A DNA stretch of 64,000 bases from Branchiostoma lanceolatum (taxonomy: Eukaryota; Chordata; Leptocardii; Amphioxiformes; Branchiostomatidae): assembly GCF_035083965.1 (NCBI RefSeq), contig NC_089732.1, positions 7,875,383 to 7,939,382 on the forward strand. Direction: 5' to 3'. The notes beneath the pieces were generated by a model, which worked only from the letters and a program-made list of their open reading frames with translations, made no database searches and had not been told where the DNA came from. The first letter of the stretch is position 1. Each line of letters begins with the position of its first letter. A program made the position numbers and the translations under genes. Of the stretch, positions 53,513 through 64,000 are shown piece by piece.

Positions 53513-54276
53513 TAGATATACAGATACGAATTGGAGTTGGCCATATAGCCTTTCCCCAAGGATAACCTGACCAATGTCTTAAAATTCATAACGTCATTCA
53601 AAGGCCTACGAATACGCATTTATACAGATGATCTTTCATGTTGTTTTAGAGACTGTTAGATCAAATCTAGTCTCTTGTCACCCTCCATAAGTAAGATAGA
53701 TACGAACTGTAGAATGACTGTCATGTAGGTACTATGTACAGAATATATATACAACGTGACCTTGCCATATGCCTTCTCGGCCACTTGATAGAGCATAATA
53801 TGATGTAATATCATGTCGTATCATCATAGTTTATAATCAACTCTTTCCCTGTACAACAATATCATATCCTCTTAGACACACAGACCAATCGTTTCCATTT
53901 GCCTAGCTAGAGAAATCATGCTCTTGGCGTTGTATTTTTTGTCACGCCTCTGGGGCGGAACCATAAACCTTATGATTCTTACAACGGTCGTCCTCTATCA
54001 TATCTATATTGAGTAGAGTACTTACAAAGCCTTAGGCTATCTAGTCTGTGTGCTGTGAACAGTCATCGCTACGCTCTTGGACTTAACTTGATGACGTCGG
54101 TGCGTGCAAGGCGTCCCCCTCCGACGGACCAAACGTGGCGACAATGCCGTGACAGTTGACCGTCCTTGGGCCTTGGTGTTCTTCCGGGCACGCTTTAATT
54201 CCTTCATCTCGAACATTTCGTTTGGCATGGCGGGTAACGTCATCAGCGGCAACATGTTCTGCAGTTCTTGGCTTAG

Positions 54277-57020
54277 TCAGAAGGAGTGAAACGTCTCTGA
54301 CCCTGTGCTGCTGGTGGCCCCGCTGTGCTGGTACTTCAGGTGCGGGCGGCCCTGCAGTTGCAGCTTCAACGCCAGGCGGCGCCCGCAGAAGCACGACAGG
54401 CAGGCTTTCCGGAAGCCGTCCCGGAAGTGACGTGACATGAAGGCGTAGCAGATGGGGTTGACGCAACTGATACACGGGAGAGAAGAAACGAAAGGTTTTA
54501 TACCCGCTGTCCACTGACAAGGTTCTGCACATAAAGCGTGTGCGCCACGTACCCAAAACACACACACACGCACACACAATAAACTTTGCATACCTATTGA
54601 TGTACACCAGCAGCTCGAAAGTGGTTTTGAGGGCCCACACTTGTTCCGTGTTTGGGTTGATGGCCGAGAACTCAATCAGCATGTTGAGGAGGAGGATCGG
54701 CGCCCAGCACATGGTGTACAGGAACACCACCATCAGCAGCATCTTCATCACCTGGTGGGGCAGGTAAATCCATTGTTTTCTTTGATAAAATTCATGTACA
54801 TCCATTCAATAACAGGCTTCAGTAGAGACAAGGCACGTAAAGGAAGGCATTAGTCATTTTACGTAAGGAGACTATTAAGTTTACATATGCAGACATCATC
54901 CGTTTCCCCTTGACAACTTTGGCCTTTTGCTCAACTGTTCATCCGCTCGAATTCGGATACCAGGTGACAAAATGAAAACATTTCACAGTAAGAGAAACTC
55001 TTCATTTTTGACTCCGTGTATTGAGTTTTCGGCGTTTGGGTTTTGCACATATTTGGGTGACAGCAAGTGATTGAGAAGATGACCGGAAAGGTCAGACTTG
55101 TCGGAGTGGAAGGAAGTACAGGAAGTACAGGTCAGAGGTGGTAGAACTGGCGGTGATTACGACATGACAGTCCAGGTCAAACAAGAGGCTTCTACATATA
55201 ATTCATGGGGAGACATTTTTTGGGTCTGTCTGTTAACGTCTATCCCTGTTTTCGCAGTTATATATTTTCCACATGTTAGTCTAACCTGTTGTTTTTCCAG
55301 TTTGGAGTTCTTCCTGGAAAACTTGCCGCTGAAGGGGCTGATGGTGGACAGGTGGGTTCGCTGGAAGTCTCGGGTGTCGCCGCGGCCAGAGCTGTTGGGC
55401 GTGGACTTGGTCACCTGCAATGGTCGAAGAGGAATCAGAACAACCTGCATCGAAATAAAGAAAACAAAAACAAACAACGGGGGTTGATTTGGAACATGGT
55501 AGGCATCGAAATAAAACAATGGTGTAGATTGGGAACTGTAGCCACAAACAGTACCGTGACTTCTGAAACAAGTTTTAACTGTAATTTCCAACATAAAAAT
55601 TGGACTTACCGAATTTTGTTACTGTAACAGCATTAGTCTCTGTCAAGACTGGTGTTGAACAGTCAAAAATTTGAGTAAGTTCAATTTTTGTGTTGGAAAT
55701 TACAGTTAAAGCTCGTTTCAGAATGATTTCTACCAACACAGATGAACTTTCATGATAGGAATCATTACTTATAAAAGTAGGGTGGTGTTGTGATAGAACG
55801 TAATGAGACAAAGAAACAAAGCTAACAAAGCATACACATGCGGTATGCACTTTACGAAATGCATGTACATTCGTAAATGTGAATTTTAACAGCGCTATGA
55901 AGGGGAAAGGGATATCTGGCAACACAGAAAGTGAAGCTAGCTACTGAAACTGCTCAAAAGCTATAGTAAGTACAATGCTAGAAGGAAACGATTACTAGTG
56001 CATCCGTCCCTGGCAAATTTCTCATCACTCTCTGCTATAGAACAATAGCCTGGGTGACATTCTATTTATTGAGGGAACGAGTATGGGAGCGCCGGTGAAT
56101 TAAGTAGGATGGCATTCAGGCTACCCGCACAATGCCCTTGCTAAGAATGGTCATTCTTGCGCTCCGAATCACCATCTTGGATCTATGCGTTCCACCAATA
56201 TGGCGGCGCGCTGATACATGTATAATCTACATATCATCTATGAGCATTATAACGCTACTTCACCTAAACCCGGGATTTCACATACATACGGGATTTTTAT
56301 AACGAGGCATTTAAGGATACATGCCAGATGCAATATCAGTAATAATAACGCCGGAAATAGAAACTTGACAGAATAACGTGTTCAGATCACCGTCTGAAAA
56401 GGTTCGATAACTCCCGGATTTAGGTGAAGTAGCGATACATATGCACTGATTACCTCTTCGCTGGCCCACAGTTCGAAGGACGCCCTGCCGTAGGCGGTTA
56501 CCATGACGATGACAGGGATGAAGAAGAGGAAGATGGCGACGTAGATGGCGTACAGGCGGGAGTAGAGCGGGCCGGGCCAGACCTTCTGGCAGTGGTAGAC
56601 CGTGTACACCGGCCAGTCCCACCGCTTCAGTTGCTGTGGACGATATCATAGAAATGACAATGTCGACCTCTTTGCGAAAGGAGGATTGATATAATAAGTC
56701 CGGTCAGGTGTATTTGAAGCAAAAATAATTTGCAGATTGTTCAAAATCGTTCAGAATTTTTAACGATTCTGCAAACTTCAATTTTAAGACTGAAAACACA
56801 GCATGGCGAAAAAGATGAAGGAACATGATGATTCAGACTTCTTCCTTGTCTCACACTTGTACTATAGTATAGTGGTGGTAAAATTTGATGCAGTACCTGT
56901 CCATACAGCACGGGGGCGCTCAGGATCAGTGACGTTATCCAGATCAGGGCGATGACCCGTCGGGTTCGGCTCATGGTGCATGCGCTCTTGGCCTTCATCG
57001 GATACACGATGATGTAGTTT
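54277..57020 (-). CDS. Peptide-type class A GPCR, 3' five exons (partial)
   Basis: Rhodopsin-family receptor at the plasma membrane. Exons (minus) 57020-56897, 56633-56454, 55414-55286, 54751-54594 and 54466-54277 join in phase to 260 residues, from the end of TM3 to the C-terminus. TM4 is in exon 1 (RVIALIWITSLILSAPV). Exon 2 has extracellular loop 2 with the conserved Cys (VYHCQKVWPG) and TM5 (FIPVIVMVTAYG). Exon 3 is a Ser/Lys-rich third intracellular loop. Exon 4 is TM6 with CWAP (CWxP). Exon 5 is TM7 with NPICY (NPxxY), a CLSCFC palmitoylation cluster, and the end TFHSF. PMKAKSACTMSRTRR is TRH-receptor-like; IPVIVMVTAYG and SCVNPICYAFM are CCK-receptor-like. The ligand is unknown. The codon phase implies (D/E)RN in place of DRY. 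TM1-TM3 exons were not found up to 64,000. Confidence 0.85.
55574..55752. repeat. Hairpin element in GPCR intron
   Basis: Arms 55,574-55,609 (TTTAACTGTAATTTCCAACA...) and 55,675-55,710 are near-perfect reverse complements. They are followed by CAGAATGATTTCTACCAACA and CAGATGAACTTTCA, a tail that recurs at 62,944-62,977 beside a related AATTTCCAACA tandem array. Confidence 0.75.
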
Positions 57021-57453
57021 CTGGAGGAAGCAAAAAGGAAGAAAACAACCTTTAAAAACATTTAGACGGGTCCATCAATGTTGTTTTCCTCCGTTTTATT
57101 TTATTCTTGGACATTATGCAGTATATATGTACTTTATTCTGATGGGTTCGAGTACCTTGGCCATAAAAGCACTCTTGTTGAGAGTCTTCATATGTTTTTA
57201 TAGTGTTTTTACAGCGAAGACGAACATGTTAATGCCCTAAACCACTTGAAATGCCCCTTTCAACTTTGTTTCCTGTGTTGAAGGACCTTGTTTGTAGCAT
57301 ACAATGTCCTCATACATGTAGTATTTTGGGAATAATATAATAATGGTGCTTTTCTTTTCCATTTCACCTTCTTCAAAGTTGATGCCAGGAAATAGCAGGT
57401 AACGTAAACTTCGCACTAAAAACTTCAAAGCGATGGAGATATAAAGTTTCTCT

Positions 57454-57577
57454 GCACGAAACAAACTCTCAGTGTCCGTGACTTTGAAATGTCCGTGCAA
57501 AACAAACTCTCAGTGTCCGTGACTTTGAAGTGTCCGTGCAAAACAAAGTATCTGTGTCCGTGACCTTGAGCCGACCC
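57454..57577. repeat. 41-bp tandem repeat, three copies
   Basis: Units GTGCAAAACAAACTCTCAGT, then GTCCGTGACTTTGAAGTGTCC, at about 57,454, 57,495 and 57,536. The third is diverged (AAGTATCTGTGTCC). Confidence 0.9.
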
Positions 57578-60500
57578 TCTCACCCCAAAGATTCACAGAC
57601 AAGGGCGTCAATGTAACTTTATTGATCCTTTACATTATTATGACTTATAACGCTGTTTGTGGGCCCTCCCTTTTCTAACTATACACAGGGGTCAATTAAA
57701 ACGTATCATCATAATACACTTGTATGATAATCAGGCACGACCAAAAAATAGAAAACAACGTGGTGTGATCACAATGAACATAGCTAACAGTAGGAAAACA
57801 CAAATGAAATGTTTCATGATTGAGTCTTCGTAAGTCACGACATGCCTCCTATGATAGTCAACATTGTAATAAATATAATTGACAGTAAAATGAGAAGATG
57901 TTTGTAACGTTAATTGGATTATCTAATTAGTTCGTTTCCTAGACTTGTTCGAATCACTTAATCTGATGTGGTTCCTGTTACGTCGTCTTCCGTCTACACA
58001 ATTCCAAAACATGTCAATTAATTAAACTTTCGTTTGGGCCTGTAACTAGATTAGTACATGATTGGCAGTGTTGTTACTACGTTGATGAAATGCATTATCG
58101 TCAAAGTCATAACAAATACATTATTTCCGGTGCACAATACTTGTCAGACACATTGCTATGTATTCTCATAATCAAATATGTTAGTCTTGTCTAGGTGTCA
58201 CATGTCTTTTAGTGTTTTAAACTGTACAGAACATGCAATTCAGCCTTTGGATTGCGAAATCCTCTTGAAAAGAAAACCCATTATTATTAAGTAGACCTTA
58301 TTTCCTAGCACAGCAGGACATGGAAGTTTTAGAAGAGCTTCTCAGTAGGTACCAACGAAACGTTGGCACTTCTTGCAGCGTATGATAATGATGATAAGCT
58401 GTGAAACATAGAATGGCTTAGAGACCATACGATATATTTAGAACATGTAGCCAGCAACACAGCTCAACTGAGAGCAAAGTTTATGATTCCATGCGGCGTT
58501 CATTCATGTAGTTAAAGCTAGCATGAAGGTTCCTCAAAGAGAATAAAATGAGGTGGCGCGTGCAAAAATCCAAGGTACTTATTCCACAATCCTAAGACTT
58601 TTATCACAACCTCAAAGTCTTGAGATGTAAGGTTTAGATTAATCTCCCTCTTCAACGACTCTGAAAAGAAGGATAGGTGATTGTGAAGTATACTGTGTCA
58701 TGTCACTCGTAACGTCTTTTCATAATCTTACGCCTGGACGCATAATGTTATTGCCTCTACAAGCCATGCTTTCATGAACATGCTTTGATCAACTGAGTCT
58801 GTATCATTAGCGGAATTATATTCTTGGCCGCAACGCGTGATCACCATGTGATATTTACCGGTGAACATTCAGTGCTACATCAAAGAGAGTTTGCTCTTTC
58901 TTCAGGGTAACGTGAGGCCAATGAAGCTTGCTTCGTGTCTTGTGTTAACGTTCCATTCATTTCTCTTTATTGTTAACTGCCAAGTAAAATACTGCCTCTT
59001 TTTGCAATACATCAAAGACATTGAGTAATTGACTGTATTTCCCAACTCTAAAAGCAGCGCTCTAGTGTTTATCCTAGTCATTCCTCTTATAAGTAATTCG
59101 GTGGAGAGATGCATTAGTTTATTCATCCGCAGCGTGAAATACACCGTGTTGACGTTCATACATTGCTTTGTCTTCTAGCTCATAGCTCTGATAAGACAAC
59201 TCAACCGCACTAGGACACAAACATGCGCGAAGCAATTATGGTGTTTGCGGTGTGGGCTAAAGTTTTTTATACCGTCTTTAGAAGAAATAACAATTTCTTT
59301 AAAACCTGTTCAGGTATTAGTCGTGTATTACAACACTAGGCAGTATCCAAGTTTGGAGGGTAGCTCATTGGGCCCATCTTGTATAACGCAAGCTACCATC
59401 AGGCAAACGACTACAGATATTTTATCATCTTTACCACAATACATTGTACCTTCAATATGGGGGTGTCGATCTATAACTCTCCAAACCTAAAATACTGCTA
59501 TACGTATACAGTGCCCAAAGTCGCCATGTTTCATAACAACCAACATGCCAACATGCAAAAATGCCTATCAAAAGGATGTTGAATTCTAGGTGCGAGCACA
59601 CACAAACACAGATAGAAACAGTACCCCCGTGTATGTCACTGAACTCCTATCCGGAGGTAACAAATGAAACGTACCTATCGTATTGATATGTATGTAAAAA
59701 GAGAACGAGATTTTGTGGAGTCATCATTGTCGGTAGATTCTGGTCAACTGCAGAGTTTAGCCTGTACAAGTACAAGTGTGATAAATGGGCAGGTATTATG
59801 TATAAGTATATCGTTGTTGTTGTTTTTCTTTATCTCAGATAATTTATCTACAGCACGATGTGTCGTAAAACGACCCAGTTATCAATACCGGGCGTTCTTA
59901 TGTATCAGGGTTCATTGTTGGTGGGTTTTTCTTCTTTATCCCAGATACTGTGTCTACAGCATAGTATGTCATATTAAAACGGCACAGGTGTCAATCCTAA
60001 CAGCTTTGTTACTTTTTGAAAGCTATTAAGACGTAGAGATTACGACTCGGGGATGCTTCATCGCTCAATACTGGTATTCACACGAGTTTATCGCCACTGT
60101 TATCTGATAAAACAGCCTATCTCGGCGTCACAGACGTGGTTAAGTATAATTCATATCAGGATTACGGCGTGAAGCTTAAATCTATCACTCTTCTCATCTG
60201 TGTTCCATGGTTGATAAGATCATTTGGGGCTGAAGATACATTACTTCGCCAAATCGCACATCTACATGGTCTGCACAACTCTTGAGCGGGTATCTCACTG
60301 GACTACGCCAAATTGCGCCAAGCATTCGCAAAGCGCCAATCGGCGCAATTTCTCTCATACAATTTGCAAAATAGCAAATGGGCGCAAAAAAACGGTGGAC
60401 ATCCTTTTATTACTGCAAATCTCTTTTTGATGAATGTTCAATCATTGTAGACCTGCTGTACATTCAATTTGGTTTCTAATTCAGTGGCAGCACTGCGATC

Positions 60501-61247
60501 ACCAATAACGATATTTGAGACATTCCGGGCGCTCTAAACCTAGACGCATCTGTAGTGTATGGTTTCTTTTTCAAAAATAAGTTATACGTAGATTCTCAAC
60601 TCGATCGTGTTTATGAATTGACCGGGTGGACCTCTTGCGTCAAGCAAATAGATGTTGAACCCCGACTACCGGCAGTGATTCGGAAACATAACCATCTGTA
60701 TGGGTTTATTTCAGGATAAAGAAACTCTAATTTCCCCATAACACGTCACATGCATGGCCAGTCTGTCACTCTCTTCCCACTGATTTGGAATTATAGTGGA
60801 AATAAACCGCAAAATACCACTTAGAGGTAGTTTTGCGAGATCCGTAAGTAAGAATTATTCCCTCTTTGTATTTAACCCTGACCTATTGTGACGTACATAT
60901 AGGCCTAATGTCGCTTGGATTTAACCTAACGGCCAACCAATAAACGAGGTAATTTTCTGCACGCAGCCACAGCGTCTGAATAAAAGTTTGCGTCAAGTGT
61001 AGTTATACATGTTGCACTTTATCTCGAACGGGTCGATTTCATGAAAGCATCTTTAATTTCTTTCATCTTCTTCGCCACAGCCATGGAAAATGATTTTGTT
61101 TTGTAAAATTGCACTGTTGATTTGCATTGATGATTCTTCAATTGCCTCGGTAATGCAGTTTGAAAAGAACACAGTACTTTTCTGGGCTAGTGGTCTTCTG
61201 CAAATCGCAAAACTGAGACCCTGGGTTGCCCTGGGTCATCCATTTGG

Positions 61248-61846
61248 TTGTCGTAAACGAGCGCCTGTGCTATATGATAGCCCTCTTTTGGTACAAATAG
61301 ACATAAAACAACACTAAGGCCTGATGAACGGCTAGCTACGTTTCCTGTGTGGCAGAAGATGTTTATCTAGTTCACGTTTGTATCAAATTGCAACGTGTGT
61401 ACAGTATGTGGGGGCCAGTCCTTCCCAAAAGAGTTGTTGGCTTAATCGAGGTTATCTATAATCCTTAGAGTCGGGAAAATTCCAGTCAGTAGATCATATA
61501 GGCTTCGGTCATTTTGACAAAAAGACACCCTCGGTAAAAGATTGTCGTTAACGAGCGCCTGTGCTATATGATTGCTTTTGGGGGGTACACATAGACATAA
61601 AACATATCGCTAGGCCTGGTGAACGGCTAGCTACATTTCCTGTGTCGAAGAAGATGTTTATCTACCTCGAAACCTCACGTTTATATCAGATTGCAATGTG
61701 TGTACAGTAGGTGGGTCCCAGTCCTCCCCAAAAGTGGCTGAATCGGGGTTATCTATGATCCTTACGGGAAAATTCCAGTCAGTAGATCATATAAGGTATA
61801 TAAGCCTCAGTTATCTTGACAAAAATACCCCCAGTGAAAGGTTGAT
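61248..61846. repeat. ~294-bp direct tandem duplication
   Basis: Copy 1 begins TTGTCGTAAACGAGCGCCTG at 61,248; copy 2 begins TTGTCGTTAACGAGCGCCTG at 61,542. Both run through GAACGGCTAGCTAC, AGAAGATGTTTATCTA and AATTCCAGTCAGTAGATCAT. There are many substitutions and small indels, so the duplication is not recent. No coding capacity. Confidence 0.85.
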
Positions 61847-62079
61847 AGGTTAATATGCTCCCGGCCCTTCTCTAGGCAGAAGTGATATATGAGTACTTCC
61901 CGCCAGAGCGATGCGCTATTAGCAATACGTCATCAATTGGAGAACAAGCCGGTTTACGTGCACGTCTGTCAAGTCAGTAGTGTACGTGATGAGATTGGGA
62001 GCCAAATAAATCCTCGATCTCAAACTGAGCTAGGACCGTTCTGACGTTCATATGAATTGGCTACAATGGTCCGGAAATC

Positions 62080-62310
62080 GAAATGACTACCGTGATTCAC
62101 TTTATCTTCACGGTAGCAAAATTTCACGGTGTTAGGAAAATGGAAATTTTCACTGAACTTTAACTTCACGGTGGCAGCAAGTGATTTACAAAACGAATGT
62201 GTGAAGGAATCATAAATAATAACAGTTTTTTTGTCACGGTGATGATAAGTTCACGGTACAGAGGTGACCGTGAAAACAGTGAACATAAAGTTACAGTGAA
62301 AGAAACAAGA
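62080..62310. repeat. TCACGGT-rich repeat element
   Basis: ACCGTGA or TCACGGT motifs occur about seven times in both orientations (GACTACCGTGATTCAC, TTCACGGTAGC, TTTCACGGTGTT, TTCACGGTGGC, GTCACGGTGATG, GTTCACGGTAC, GTGACCGTGAAA). Imperfect overall symmetry suggests a foldback-type dispersed element. Confidence 0.55.
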
Positions 62311-62802
62311 ATTACAGTATGTTTGATTGATTGCTATAGTGGATACGTTGAACACCATTAATTAGCTATAGTGTATTTATTATTAACCAAAGGCCATCAA
62401 ATTCCATCCAAATTTCTCCACGTTTACAGACAAAAAAACTACTCTTCTCTTAACATCACGAAACCCACATATTACAGAAAAAGTGGGGTCATTCGTCTTC
62501 CGCTGTCTCGGAAAAAGAACCCAATAAGGCAGAATTTAGTTAGTGTCAGTAGTTAGACTAGATAAGTCACATGCTATACTGTTCATCATTGTCTGTTCAT
62601 CCTTTTCATGCTACATGTACTTGCAATTAGCCTGCGGGACAAGAACTTGCAATGAACTTTCTCCTACTAACAAACGGAAATCAGAGGTTTGCGGGCTCTT
62701 TCCGGAACTGCTAGTGGGAAACTGATCATCTAAAACTAGGGCTGCGTACCGGTACCCGGAACGCCATTTTGACCCCAAACACAACACAAACTTTATCAGA
62801 TT

Positions 62803-62977
62803 GTAATTTCCAACAGAAATTTCGGAAACTGAACTGGAATTTCCAACAGAAATTTCCGAAACTTAACTGGAATTTCCAACAGAAATTTCCAAAACTGAAC
62901 TGGAATTTCCCACACAATTTGAATTAAGGTTCATCTTTGCTTCAGAATGAGTTCTACCAACGCAGATGAACTTTCAA
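62803..62977. repeat. 33-bp tandem repeat with shared element tail
   Basis: AATTTCCAACAGAAATTTC starts at 62,805, 62,838 and 62,871, with a partial unit at 62,904. The tail CAGAATGAGTTCTACCAACG, CAGATGAACTTTCA matches 55,720-55,752. Likely a copy of the same element family whose inner segment was amplified. Confidence 0.8.
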
Positions 62978-63386
62978 GCTAGAAAAACATAATCAGTATG
63001 ACTTAAGTCCTTCTAGTCAGCCTAAGGACACGACTTATTTATCATTACCCCTGATATGTGAAGAAGATTACAAAGAACCTATTTAATCGTGGCAAGCTGA
63101 CCCCCTGTAACTGATTTGTTATGTCAGAAACCATTAGGAGACGGGAGAAGAGATAGTGTCGACCTTCTCCTTCATTACTGAGTTAACGTATGGCGTGATG
63201 TGTTATCAATTTACGTGGCTTTCTTCATTACATACCAATCGAAGTCGGATGGACAGTTCTATTTCGAGTGGACTGTAATCTGATTACAACTGCTACGTCC
63301 GCATAGGTTTTGTGTTCGTTGATTCATAATGGTTCACGGAAAGTCTTATCTTAGCGAGGACTGACATTAGCTGTAACTTCATGTTA

Positions 63387-63650
63387 GGGCAGCGTGCGTA
63401 GTCCAGTGGTTAGCGGCCTTGCCTATGGAACTATAAGCCGTGAGTTCGATCTCGGCTAAGTCGCTCACCTGACATGCTACTGCAAAGGGTTGCAGTCCTT
63501 AGGACTGGACATTAAGCCGTGGTCCACTGTTCATTGTGCTTGTCGAAAAGAGCTAGGGGAATCTTCCCGGTACAATGATCCCTGCCACTCTGTAGTCTGT
63601 ACTGGACATTGTCCAATTGTGGTGAATAAAACTTTATTATATCATATAGA
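63387..63650 (+). mobile_element. tRNA-derived SINE, right edge
   Basis: A box GCGTAGTCCAGTGGTTAGCG and B box GAGTTCGATCTC give a tRNA head with correct spacing. The unrelated body contains AAAGAGCTAGGGGAATCTTC, CCGGTACAATGATCCC and ends AATAAAACTTTATTATATCAT. Different family from the SINEs at 9,283 and 14,474. Not a functional tRNA gene: the T-arm is followed by SINE body and there is no paired acceptor stem. Confidence 0.8.
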
Positions 63651-64000
63651 TATTGTACAATGTACATAGCATCTGTCTTCTCTGTCACGACCAGTGGAAG
63701 AATAGCTCTTCAGTGAGCTAAACTGGATCGAGATTACTTTCATCTCTTTCATCGAAGAAAACGCGCCAGATGGAAGGCATTCATGGTTTTTCATTATAAA
63801 TGTCACGATCTTTCAGTTGCGGCTTTGAATAGGCTGCCAGTGGCAGATCTAGAATATCAGATGTTTTTGCTAGGGCTAGGGGCCGGGAAGACGGAGCAAT
63901 AGCCTTTAAAATGTATGGTTTTGACACAACACAAGGTACACACAGGTGTCGTCATAGGAGACCTATTAGCGCATCCTTTGAAGAACGACAACAGTACTTC

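Larger units (their letters stand above)
52100..54270. other. EFCAB9-GPCR intergenic region
   Basis: The EFCAB9 5' flank and the GPCR 3' flank. ORFs here (for example at 52,300 and 52,628) have no recognisable features. It holds the GTGTT minisatellite and the palindromic microsatellite at 53,440. No TATA box is obvious upstream of EFCAB9. Confidence 0.4.
57021..63386. other. Gene-poor right flank (possible long GPCR intron)
   Basis: No exon could be supported here. ORFs of 60-120 codons have no recognisable features. If the GPCR N-terminal exons lie beyond the window, this is intronic. It holds the tandem repeats at 57,454, 61,248 and 62,803 and the TCACGGT-rich block at 62,080. Confidence 0.45.

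Noticed and set aside
54083-54805. 240-codon minus-strand ORF spanning GPCR exon 4
   Set aside because: It runs in the TM6 exon frame, reads through the intron and then through exon 5 in a wrong frame. Donor GTATGC at 54,593 and acceptor at 54,467 restore NPxxY and a proper tail.
58902-59159. Possible GPCR N-terminal exon (85-codon minus ORF)
   Set aside because: No hydrophobic TM-like segments, no N/D motif of TM1-TM2, and no splice phase matching the exon at 57,020.
63387-63460. Functional tRNA gene
   Set aside because: A and B boxes are present but there is no paired acceptor stem, and SINE body follows directly.

Overview
The window looks like nuclear DNA of a cephalochordate, most likely amphioxus (Branchiostoma). 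It is intron-rich, has short phase-consistent exons with GT/AG junctions, carries single copies of genes that vertebrates duplicated, and is littered with short tRNA-derived SINEs, inverted-repeat elements and GT microsatellites. There are no operons, CRISPR arrays or prokaryotic genes. The species call is inference; the gene calls rest on exon-by-exon protein matches to families I know, with reading phase checked at every junction.

Layout, left to right. (1) 2,834-10,4xx, minus: the 5' half of NUP155 (11 coding exons, 437 residues), running off the left edge. (2) 10,873-17,861, plus: SKP2, complete in 13 coding exons (487 residues), head-to-head with NUP155 across a CpG/CRE/ETS/YY1-rich promoter of about 450 bp. 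(3) 19,881-21,961, plus: a four-exon gene I do not recognise (431 residues) with a Cys cluster, a six-fold decapeptide repeat and a basic C-terminal patch. (4) 23,458-30,880, minus: GCDH, complete in 12 exons (435 residues), tail-to-tail with gene 3; one intron holds a 174-bp MITE beside a giant hairpin with 365-bp arms. (5) 33,957-45,049, plus: the MNK kinase (MKNK1/2 ancestor), complete in 14 exons (499 residues), with a CRE+TATA promoter and a 102-bp tandem repeat in its probable 3' UTR. (6) 49,479-51,971, minus: an EFCAB9 orthologue, complete in 4 exons (215 residues). (7) 54,277-57,020, minus: the 3' five exons of a peptide-type class A GPCR; its upstream exons are not found in the remaining 7 kb and probably lie beyond the window.

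The genes do not form one pathway: nuclear pore scaffold, ubiquitin ligase receptor for cell-cycle control, lysine/tryptophan catabolism, MAPK-to-eIF4E signalling, sperm CatSper calcium sensing, and neuropeptide-type signalling. What links them is position: SKP2 and NUP155 are both on human 5p13, and GCDH and MKNK2 are both on human 19p13, so this looks like a fragment of an old chordate linkage group.

The least explained parts are gene 3, the long hairpin at 28,596-29,428 whose loop carries YY1-like and octamer sites, and several small inverted-repeat families whose copies recur through the introns.
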